Under the pieces are notes generated by a model, which saw only the letters and a list, made by a program, of their open reading frames with translations, did no database searches and was not told the origin of the DNA. A stretch of 64,000 nt of DNA from Hyalangium versicolor (GTDB taxonomy: Bacteria; Myxococcota; Myxococcia; Myxococcales; Myxococcaceae). A program made the translations under genes and the position numbers. How positions within the stretch are numbered: position 1 is the stretch's first letter; each line of letters begins with the position of its first letter. The stretch is taken from NCBI RefSeq assembly GCF_020103695.1, contig NZ_JAHXBF010000012.1, positions 248,001 to 312,000 on the forward strand. The letters run 5' to 3'. Shown here piece by piece: positions 57,607 through 64,000 of this stretch.

Positions 57607-59322
57607 TCAGAGCAGCGGCGCCACTGCGCGTGGAGTGGGACCCTGGCCGTGCTCGGCTCTCTGAGCTTCACTCGCGCGCACCGTCCCCTGCCGAGCCAGC
57701 ACTTGTGCCAGCACTCTCGTCAGCGTCTCCTCTGGCGAGGCCCCCTTGCCCTTCGACCGCCAGGCCACGATGCCATCCGGCCGAACCAGGATCGCCCCCT
57801 CCGCCTTCACGCCATACGCGGACGGCCACTTGTCTTCGGGATCTCGCAAGTCCACGCCCACCCGGAACGTGTCCATGCGCACGCCCATCCGCTTCGAGAT
57901 GGCCTGAGCCGCCTCGCACCATGCGGAGCCATTCCTCCCCGCCAACAGCACGAAGCCTCGGCCCAGCAGATCGAGCGCCGAGAGCTTCTTCCCCTCCCTC
58001 TCGAGCCATACGTGCGGCGCTCGCGTTCCGGGCCGGCCTCGCAGCTCGCTCGTGCCCGGCCCAGGCACACTGCCTCGCTCGAGCACCACCGCCGCTGACG
58101 CGTAGCCGTACCCCATGGTCATGTACGGGAAGATCCGCCGCATGTTCCACAGCATCCCCAGCGATCCCAGCCCCTTCGGAATCGTCATCAACCCCCGCTC
58201 GTCACTCATGCTCCCGGAGATCTCCGCCACCGCGCGAGCCACCGGCCGCCGCTCCACGTCGTAGGTCGCCAGCAACTCCGGCCCCGCCTGCCCCCCCAGC
58301 ACCGCCGCCAGCTTCCACGCCAAGTTATGCGCGTCCTGGATGCCCGAGTTCGCACCGAACCCGCCCCACGGCGGCATCACGTGCGCCGCGTCTCCCGCCA
58401 GGAACACACGCCCGTGCTGGTACCCATCCGCCACCCGCACCGTCGACTGCCACGGCAGTGCTCCCTTCAGCTCCACCTCCAGCTCCGGCATCCCCACCGC
58501 CTTGCGAATCAGCTGCACGCACCGCTCCGGCGGAAAGTCCTCCGGCCGCTCCCCCTTCTCCGGGTAGTACGACACGTGCAGCACCCACAGATCCGAGTTG
58601 TTGATCGATGCGAACAGCCCTCGAAGCCCCTCGTTCTCCACCAGGCACATGCTGAACTCGCGCCCCTTCACCAGCGCCGCCAGGTCCGCCCGGAAGTAGA
58701 GGTTCAACTGGTGCGCCAGCACCCCCGCGCCACTCTGTGTGACGCCAAGCCGCCCGCGAATCGGGCTCCGAGCCCCATCCGCCGCGATCAGGTAGTCCGC
58801 TCGCACCGTCCGCCGCTCCCCCGTCCTCCGGTCCGCGATCGTCCCCGTCACGCCATCCGCGTCCTGCGCCAGGTCCACCAGCTCCGTGAAGAACCGCGCG
58901 TCGACGCCCCGCCCCCGCGCCGCCTCCAGCAACACCGGCTCCAGCTCATCCTGGGTGCAGCGGCAAGGGCCCGTCGGGCTCTTCTTCGTAGCCTGCCCTC
59001 GGACGCCCCTCGCACGGAGCCGCTTCAGAAACCACCCGCCCTCCCCACGCGACTCCAGCACCTGCACCAACGTGGTCCCCGCGTAGATCCCCACGCTCGG
59101 GCCCAGCTTCACGCTCGCCCGGCGCACCGCCTCCTCCAACCCCAGCTCGCGCATCAACTCCATGGTGCGCCCGTTCACCCCTCTCGCACGCGGGTGGATG
59201 CTCGTGCCCGGATGGCGCTCCACCAGCATCGAGCGCACCCCCTGCTGCGCCAGGAAGAGCGACGCCGACAGCCCCACCACTCCGCCCCCAACGATCAAGA
59301 CAGGAACCCGGTCATCCGCCAT
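57607..59322 (-). CDS. FAD-dependent aromatic monooxygenase (class A flavoprotein)
   Basis: A 571-residue enzyme. It opens with VLIVGGGVVGLSASLFLAQQG (FAD ADP-loop), has ADYLIAADGARSPIRGRLG (the DG motif binding both FAD and NADPH) and RVFLAGDAAHVMPPWGGFGANSGIQDAHNLAWKL (GD motif), and a C-terminal thioredoxin-like domain (about 440-555). The layout fits PheA/RdmE-type hydroxylases of phenols or polyketides. Substrate is unknown. It is divergent from a TetR gene, with a shared operator-like array between them, so it is a likely TetR target. Confidence 0.9.
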   Translation of the reverse strand: MADDRVPVLIVGGGVVGLSASLFLAQQGVRSMLVERHPGTSIHPRARGVNGRTMELMRELGLEEAVRRASVKLGPSVGIYAGTTLVQVLESRGEGGWFLKRLRARGVRGQATKKSPTGPCRCTQDELEPVLLEAARGRGVDARFFTELVDLAQDADGVTGTIADRRTGERRTVRADYLIAADGARSPIRGRLGVTQSGAGVLAHQLNLYFRADLAALVKGREFSMCLVENEGLRGLFASINNSDLWVLHVSYYPEKGERPEDFPPERCVQLIRKAVGMPELEVELKGALPWQSTVRVADGYQHGRVFLAGDAAHVMPPWGGFGANSGIQDAHNLAWKLAAVLGGQAGPELLATYDVERRPVARAVAEISGSMSDERGLMTIPKGLGSLGMLWNMRRIFPYMTMGYGYASAAVVLERGSVPGPGTSELRGRPGTRAPHVWLEREGKKLSALDLLGRGFVLLAGRNGSAWCEAAQAISKRMGVRMDTFRVGVDLRDPEDKWPSAYGVKAEGAILVRPDGIVAWRSKGKGASPEETLTRVLAQVLARQGTVRASEAQRAEHGQGPTPRAVAPLL

Positions 59323-59372
59323 GGCTGGTTCTCCTTGCGAGCCGGCCAAGGGCCTGCTCTTTTCTGGAAGGC

Positions 59373-59395
59373 ACTCCAAATATGGAGTCACTCCA
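59373..59395. promoter_or_regulatory. triple half-site operator between monooxygenase and TetR genes
   Basis: The half-site ACTCCA occurs three times in alternating orientation: ACTCCA (59373-59378), TGGAGT (59383-59388) and ACTCCA (59390-59395). This gives two overlapping palindromes, one with a 4-base and one with a 1-base centre. It lies 50 bp from the monooxygenase ATG and about 36 bp from the TetR start, the classic place for an autoregulating TetR operator. Confidence 0.65.
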
Positions 59396-59430
59396 AGTTT
59401 TGTGTCAACCCAATTTCCAGGAGGCCGGTG

Positions 59431-60099
59431 TTGGCGACGAAGGCAAAGCCAGGGCTGAGGGAGCGGAAGAAGCAGCAGACGCGCCTGGCGATCTCCCAGG
59501 TGGCGACCCGCATGTTCATCGAGCGAGGGTTCGACCACGTCACCATCGCGGAGGTGGCCGAGGCCGCCGAGGTGTCGGTGAACACGATCTTCAACTACTT
59601 CTCCACCAAGGAAGAGTTGTTCTTCGATCGCGGAGAAGAAGGGGTGGAGGCCCTCTGCCGCATCATCAAAGAGCGGCGGGAAGGGGAGTCCGCCCTCGAT
59701 GCCCTGCACCGCGTCTTCCGTCAGGTGGTGAAAGGGGACTCGGGGCCGCTGCGCGTCCAAAACATGAAGCCGTTCATCGCGACCATCGAGGCCAGCCCGG
59801 CACTCCGGGCCCGGGCGCGCCTCCTACTGGAGCAGAGCGAGGCGCGACTCGCCCAGACGCTGATCGAGGAGACAGGCTTGCAGCCCGATGATCCCACCGC
59901 TCGGTCCGTCGCGGCGATGGTCATGGGTGTGTGGTGGATGCTCATCCAGGACTTACAGGCCCGCGTGCTCCGGGATGAGCCGGATTCGAAGTTTCGCCCC
60001 GCGCTCTTGCGCCTGGGAGAGCGAGGCTTCGAATTGCTGCGCTCCGGCATCGGCGACTACTGCCTGCGAAAGAAGTCCCCCCCTCCCCCTGCGAAGTAG
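59431..60099 (+). CDS. TetR-family transcriptional regulator
   Basis: A 222-residue repressor. The helix-turn-helix spans about residues 20-60 (ATRMFIERGFDHVTIAEVAEAAEVSVNTIFNYFSTKEEL), textbook TetR, and the C-terminal ligand-binding domain is helical. AGGAGG lies six bases before a TTG at 59431 and three before a GTG at 59428; the TTG spacing is better. The ligand may be the substrate or product of the divergent monooxygenase. Confidence 0.9.
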   Translation: MATKAKPGLRERKKQQTRLAISQVATRMFIERGFDHVTIAEVAEAAEVSVNTIFNYFSTKEELFFDRGEEGVEALCRIIKERREGESALDALHRVFRQVVKGDSGPLRVQNMKPFIATIEASPALRARARLLLEQSEARLAQTLIEETGLQPDDPTARSVAAMVMGVWWMLIQDLQARVLRDEPDSKFRPALLRLGERGFELLRSGIGDYCLRKKSPPPPAK

Positions 60100-60114
60100 G
60101 CCGAACAGGCCTAC
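60096..60114 (+). terminator. short hairpin at the end of the TetR gene
   Basis: GTAGGCC and GGCCTAC form a 7-bp stem with a 5-base loop; the stem includes the TAG stop codon. It is shorter than the other hairpins, so the call is tentative. Confidence 0.45.
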
Positions 60115-60233
60115 CTGGAGTACAGCCTGCCAGGAGAACCCCACCCCGTTCTCCTCCGGGTGTACGAAGTCCCGCTCCTCACCCGCATCTGACCCGCCAG
60201 TCAACACGGGGGGTGCGCTACGCTGGCCCGGAC

Positions 60234-62087
60234 GTGGACCACCGATTCCAGATCAACCTCCGTGGGGTCATCGACCTCCTGTCCCATCACCTCTACAGCT
60301 CTCCCGGCGTCTATGTCCGGGAGTTGCTGCAGAACGCCACGGACGCCATCCGGGCCCGCCAGTTGCTGGAGCCCGGCCATGTGGGCACCGTGCGGGTAGA
60401 GCTCATCGAGAAACAGGATGGAGGCCCGCCCACGCTCCTCTTCAGCGATGACGGCATCGGGCTGACGGAGGAGGAGATCCACCGCTTCCTGGCCACCATC
60501 GGCGAGAGCTCCAAGCGAGAGGCGCTCGCCGAGCGCCGCAACGACTTCATCGGCCAGTTCGGCATCGGCCTGCTCTCCTGCTTCATGGTGTGCGACGAGC
60601 TGCTCGTGGTGACGCGCTCGGTGAAGGGCGACGGCAGGACCATGGAGTGGCGGGGGCGCCATGACGGTACCTACTCCGTGCGGCCCTCCGAGCACCCGCT
60701 CGATCGCCCGGGGACCCAGGTATTCCTCGTGGCCCGGCAGGACTCGGCCAGCTTCTTCACCGCCGAGCGCGTCAGCGAGCTCGCCCTCCACTACGGAGGG
60801 CTGCTGCCCTTCCCCATCCTGCTCACGGCGGACGGGCAGACCTCTCGCATCAACTCGGAGGGAGCCCCCTGGCGCCGCAAGTACGAGAGCGCCGGAGAGC
60901 GGCGGGCCGCGCTGCTGGCCTATGGGCGAGAAGTGTTCGGCTCGGACTTCCTGGACTGCATCCCGCTGAAGTCCCCCGCCGGAGACGTGGAGGGCGTGGC
61001 CTTCGTGCTCCCCTTCAGCCCGCACTACAACGCCAGGCAGAAGCACCGCGTGTACCTGAAGAACATGCTCCTGTCCGAGAGCGCGGAGAACCTGCTCCCG
61101 GACTGGGCCTTCTTCGTGAAGTGCGTGGTCAACGCCAATGACTTGCGTCCCACCGCCAGCCGCGAGTCCTTCTACGAGAACGAGACCCTGGCCAAGGCCC
61201 GCCAGGCGCTGGGCCAGGCGCTGCGGCGATACCTCACGGAGCTGGCCAAGGACGACCCACGCGCCCTGCAGCGCCTCATCTCCCTGCATGCCATGTCCGT
61301 GAAGGCGCTGGCGCTGGATGATGACGACTTCTTCCGGCTCGTCATCGGCTGGCTCCCCTTCGAGACCTCCCAGGGGGCGATGACGCTGGTGGACTACCGC
61401 CGCGCGAACCCCACCGTGCGCTACGTCTCCACGGTGGACGACTTCCGGCAGGTGGTGCGGGTGGCCGCGGCCCAGGGCCTGTGCGTGATCAATGCCGGGT
61501 ATGCCTATGACTCGGAGCTGATCGAGAAACTACCTCGCGTCTTCCCGGATGCCCACGTGGAGCCCTTCTCCGCGGCGGAGCTGCCGCAGACCTTCGACGA
61601 GCTGACCCTCGATGAGCGCGAGGAGGTGTTCCCCCTCATCAAGGTGGCCGAGCTGGCGCTCCAGCCGTTCCGCTGCGACGTGGCGGTGAAGAAGTTCCGC
61701 CCCAAGGAGGTGCCCACCCTCTACAGCGTGGACGCCGAGGGTACCTTCCGGCGCGACGTGGAGCGGGCCCGCGACGAGAGCGATGACCTGTATGGCTCCA
61801 TGATGGACAGCGTGTTGTCCGGCGTGCGGGGCAGCGACCGCCCCCTGCTCACCTTCAACTTCCTCAACCCCGTGGTGCGCAAGCTGGCAGGCGTGGCCGA
61901 TCGAAAGCTGATGAAGCTCTCGGTGGAGATGCTGTACGTCCAGGCCCTGCTGCTCGGCCACCGCCCGCTGAGCGCGATGGAGATGGCGCTGCTCAACCAG
62001 GGCCTGCTCGGGCTCATCGCCGGACGCCTGGAGGGCGGCGGCGGTAGTGGTGGAGGCGAGGACTCGGGTCGGGGAGGCATGCATTGA
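60234..62087 (+). CDS. Hsp90-family ATPase (HtpG-like, divergent branch)
   Basis: A 617-residue protein with all Hsp90 parts. The GHKL ATPase has RELLQNATDAI (catalytic Glu and Asn), FSDDGIGL (nucleotide Asp), and GQFGIGLLS. The middle domain has NDLRPTASRESFYEN, whose Arg matches the ATP-gamma-phosphate Arg of HtpG. The C-terminal part is weakly conserved and ends in a Gly-rich tail. It is clearly separate from canonical HtpG. The start is uncertain: GTG at 60234 matches the family N-terminus, while GTG at 60213 adds seven residues. The stop overlaps the next gene's TTG start (TTGA). Confidence 0.88.
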   Translation: MDHRFQINLRGVIDLLSHHLYSSPGVYVRELLQNATDAIRARQLLEPGHVGTVRVELIEKQDGGPPTLLFSDDGIGLTEEEIHRFLATIGESSKREALAERRNDFIGQFGIGLLSCFMVCDELLVVTRSVKGDGRTMEWRGRHDGTYSVRPSEHPLDRPGTQVFLVARQDSASFFTAERVSELALHYGGLLPFPILLTADGQTSRINSEGAPWRRKYESAGERRAALLAYGREVFGSDFLDCIPLKSPAGDVEGVAFVLPFSPHYNARQKHRVYLKNMLLSESAENLLPDWAFFVKCVVNANDLRPTASRESFYENETLAKARQALGQALRRYLTELAKDDPRALQRLISLHAMSVKALALDDDDFFRLVIGWLPFETSQGAMTLVDYRRANPTVRYVSTVDDFRQVVRVAAAQGLCVINAGYAYDSELIEKLPRVFPDAHVEPFSAAELPQTFDELTLDEREEVFPLIKVAELALQPFRCDVAVKKFRPKEVPTLYSVDAEGTFRRDVERARDESDDLYGSMMDSVLSGVRGSDRPLLTFNFLNPVVRKLAGVADRKLMKLSVEMLYVQALLLGHRPLSAMEMALLNQGLLGLIAGRLEGGGGSGGGEDSGRGGMH

Positions 62088-63217
62088 CCGCGCGGGACTG
62101 GCGTGAACAGGTGGACGAGCTGAGGAATCGCGCCGCCCGCATGCGGCACGGCGAGGTCAAGGTCCAGACGCTCGAGGAGGCGGTGCGTCTGGCCGACACC
62201 CACGGCGACCTGGATCTGGCCTTCGAATTGCGCGACGAGCTCGTCGACGCGGCCACCTTCGGCGGCTTCCCGGACAAGGCCCTGGTGGCCTTCGCGTGGT
62301 GCCGCGCGCAGACGAAGAAGAATCCGGAGCGCTTCGACTCGGACTCGCTCCTGTGGAAGCAGAAGTGGGTGGTGGGCCGGCTGGACGACTTCCCGCACAT
62401 CTCCCTCAAGCAGATCCACGATGCGCTGGACGACATCGAACAGACCTACGCCAAGGTGGACGCGGGCAAGCGGGCCATCCTCAAGCTGCGCTACCAGACG
62501 TCTCGGGACGTGGGCGATGAGACCGCCGCCCAGAAATATTGGGACCAGTGGGTGGTGGCTCCGCGCGACTACCTCACCGATTGCCGCGCGTGCGACCTGG
62601 ATGACGAGATCGATCACCACATCGACAAGGGCGAGTACGAACAGGCGCTGAAGAAGGCCCGCCCCATCCTCGAGGGCCGCAGCAGCTGCGCGGAGATTCC
62701 CCACCTGACGTACGGCAGCGTCCTCTATCCGCTCCTCAAGCTCGGGCGGCTGGAGGAGGCGCGAGACTGTCACCTGCGCGGCTACCCGATGATCTCTCGC
62801 AACCGCGACTTCCTGGCCTGCGTGGGCGAGCACCTGGAGTTCCTGGCGCTCACCGACAACCTGTCTCGAGGGCTGACGCTCTTCGAGCATCACCTCGGCT
62901 GGGCGCTGGACCACGCGAGTTGGAGAGACCGGTTCACCTTCCACAGCGCCGCGGAGTTCCTGCTGGCCCGGGTGGTGGCCTCGGGACGCGGCACGGTGAG
63001 CCTGCGGCTGCCCAAGGCCTTCCCGCTGCATCAGGGGAAAGGCACCTACGAGACGCGCGATCTGCACAGTTGGGTGAAGACCCAGGCCCAGGAGATCGCC
63101 GCGCGGTTCGACACGCGCAACGGCACCGACCGCTTCCAGCAACTCCTGGAACGCCCGCAGCAGTTGGAACGGGACGTGTCACCGTTCCCCATCGAGACGA
63201 CTACGGTTCCGAGCTAG
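62084..63217 (+). CDS. TPR-like helical protein coupled to the Hsp90 gene
   Basis: A 377-residue protein made of helix pairs resembling TPRs: TLEEAVRLADTHGDLDLAFELRDEL, then YEQALKKARPILEG, GRLEEARDCHLRGYPMI and DNLSRGLTLFEHHL. The start is a TTG overlapping the Hsp90 stop (TTGA), with GGGGAGG upstream. Hsp90 family genes in actinobacteria seem to have similar TPR neighbours, so a co-chaperone-like role is a fair guess but not shown. No signal peptide or membrane helix. Its 3' end overlaps the convergent kinase gene by 17 bp. Confidence 0.75.
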   Translation: MTARDWREQVDELRNRAARMRHGEVKVQTLEEAVRLADTHGDLDLAFELRDELVDAATFGGFPDKALVAFAWCRAQTKKNPERFDSDSLLWKQKWVVGRLDDFPHISLKQIHDALDDIEQTYAKVDAGKRAILKLRYQTSRDVGDETAAQKYWDQWVVAPRDYLTDCRACDLDDEIDHHIDKGEYEQALKKARPILEGRSSCAEIPHLTYGSVLYPLLKLGRLEEARDCHLRGYPMISRNRDFLACVGEHLEFLALTDNLSRGLTLFEHHLGWALDHASWRDRFTFHSAAEFLLARVVASGRGTVSLRLPKAFPLHQGKGTYETRDLHSWVKTQAQEIAARFDTRNGTDRFQQLLERPQQLERDVSPFPIETTTVPS

Positions 63218-64000
63218 ACGGACGCGGCTTGGAGAAGATGGGGACAAAACAGCTCCCTCTCCATTCGTAGGCGAAATCCGGGCAGTCTGGAGGACTGGCC
63301 TCGTGCTTCATCCAACACCCTCCCTGGATCTCGACGGATCCCGGGCAAGGCGCACGCCGCTGACCCGGTAGCGGACCTTTGGGAAACTCGGCGCTGTATA
63401 CACTCCATCGATAGAGCATGGGCGTTTCGAAGGTGGCTGCCGAGGCGAGGACACCGTCTCCCAGATCCACGGTCCCTGCGTCCCTCTCGCCATCGAGCGA
63501 CTCCGCCTGCACCATCATCGGAGCTTCCAGGAACTCCTCACTGAGGCTCTCCTGCCGAGGTGCCTTCAGAAGCAGGGGCATCACCACGGCAGCCACCACC
63601 AGGGTGAGCCACACCCAACGTGTCCGCCCCGAGCCGGAAGACGGTTCCCTCCATGAGCCTTGCTCCGTGCGTGCCAGGGCGACACGAAGCCCATCCACCT
63701 CAATTCGATCCAGCGTCTTCCTCGCGGCGCTGGCTCGGTGCTCGGCGGCGTGGACCTTCTCCATGTCCCTGAACAGCGGGCGATGGTCCGGGTTGGACGG
63801 TGCATCCCGATCCTGCGTGGGCCAGTCGCTGGGCTCCAGCGTCTCCCAGCCGAACAGCGGGACGTGGTCCTCCGGATCCTTGCTCTCCGAGAGATGCTCC
63901 AGGGCTTCGGCCAACTCCTGCGCCGTGCCCCGCTCCGCGGGATTCACCGCGAGCATCTTCAGGATCAGCGCGTTGAGCCGCTGAGACACCCGCGGGTTGA
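63201..64000 (-). CDS. transmembrane Ser/Thr kinase, C-terminal part (5' end beyond the window)
   Basis: The frame is open to the window edge; an apparent GTG at 63989 is internal. The visible 265 residues begin with the end of a Ser/Thr kinase domain (LNALILKMLAVNPAERGTAQELAEALE, the final kinase helix). A linker follows, then one membrane helix (about WVWLTLVVAAVVMPLLL), and a ~110-residue extracytoplasmic part with several Cys (RRAPCPG, GGCWM, PDCPDF, GSCFVP). The same layout as the kinase at the left end of the window. Confidence 0.85.
   Translation of the reverse strand, partial: NPRVSQRLNALILKMLAVNPAERGTAQELAEALEHLSESKDPEDHVPLFGWETLEPSDWPTQDRDAPSNPDHRPLFRDMEKVHAAEHRASAARKTLDRIEVDGLRVALARTEQGSWREPSSGSGRTRWVWLTLVVAAVVMPLLLKAPRQESLSEEFLEAPMMVQAESLDGERDAGTVDLGDGVLASAATFETPMLYRWSVYSAEFPKGPLPGQRRAPCPGSVEIQGGCWMKHEASPPDCPDFAYEWRGSCFVPIFSKPRPSSSEP

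Overview
The window is high-GC DNA with dense genes and almost no spacer. It looks like a chromosome segment of a fruiting myxobacterium (Myxococcota), probably a Cystobacter/Archangium/Stigmatella/Hyalangium-type relative. The evidence is lineage-typical proteins: a DUF2381 protein next to a Ser/Thr kinase, a protease with a MYXO-CTERM-like tail, DUF4215 Cys-rich repeats, histidine kinases with an HNVGN box, several Ser/Thr kinases, and secreted lipoproteins. No rRNA, tRNA, CRISPR array, phage or insertion sequence was seen. The first and last genes run off the window.

Layout. 1-3.5 kb: an exported protein (partial), then a transmembrane Ser/Thr kinase with its DUF2381 partner. 3.7-8 kb: metabolic genes (SRPBCC protein, aminotransferase, TlpA-like protein, SDR, F420-reductase-like protein). 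8-14.6 kb: a Cys-rich fibro-slime lipoprotein, a zinc-ribbon protein, a glycosyltransferase, a LysR regulator and an isoaspartyl peptidase. 14.7-19.2 kb: two sensor histidine kinases. 19.2-23.8 kb: a GNAT protein, a NodB lipoprotein, and a translation-linked operon of fmt, an aberrant AroQ-like gene and rsmB. 23.9-27.6 kb: a four-repeat protein, an FHA-sigma54 activator and a HAMP membrane protein. 27.7-34.3 kb: HEAT-repeat proteins flanking a lipoprotein nuclease-like toxin with an immunity-like partner. 34.5-38.4 kb: a PknK-type kinase-ATPase. 38.5-44.3 kb: aldehyde dehydrogenase with DUF779, an L,D-transpeptidase-like protein, a YkgJ protein, a TerB/LETM1-like protein and an outer-membrane protein. 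44.3-49.3 kb: a GH16-GH30 glucanase operon. 49.7-53.1 kb: a Fur-box-associated heme-acquisition group (DUF6607, metalloprotease, HmuY). 53.2-55.2 kb: a PfpI protein and a GlcD-type oxidase. 55.3-57.6 kb: a Tox-REase-5 lipoprotein toxin with Imm52 immunity. 57.6-60.1 kb: a flavin monooxygenase divergent from a TetR regulator. 60.2-63.2 kb: an Hsp90-family protein coupled to a TPR-like protein. At the right edge lies the C-terminal part of another Ser/Thr kinase.

Functional themes. Two separate loci pair a lipoprotein carrying a nuclease-like C-terminus with an immediately downstream immunity-like gene. That is the architecture of the SitA/SitI toxins that myxobacteria hand to kin by outer-membrane exchange, and it is the strongest candidate for an undescribed system here. 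The GH16 and GH30 enzymes are probably co-regulated through a LacI-type operator and could act together on fungal or other beta-glucans. The heme group carries two candidate Fur boxes but has no TonB receptor beside it.

The window also holds several readable regulatory signals: a 25-bp dyad, a TetR-type triple half-site, a LacI consensus palindrome, two Fur boxes, and five hairpin terminators at gene ends. Functional names rest on motif reading from the sequence alone; no database search was run.
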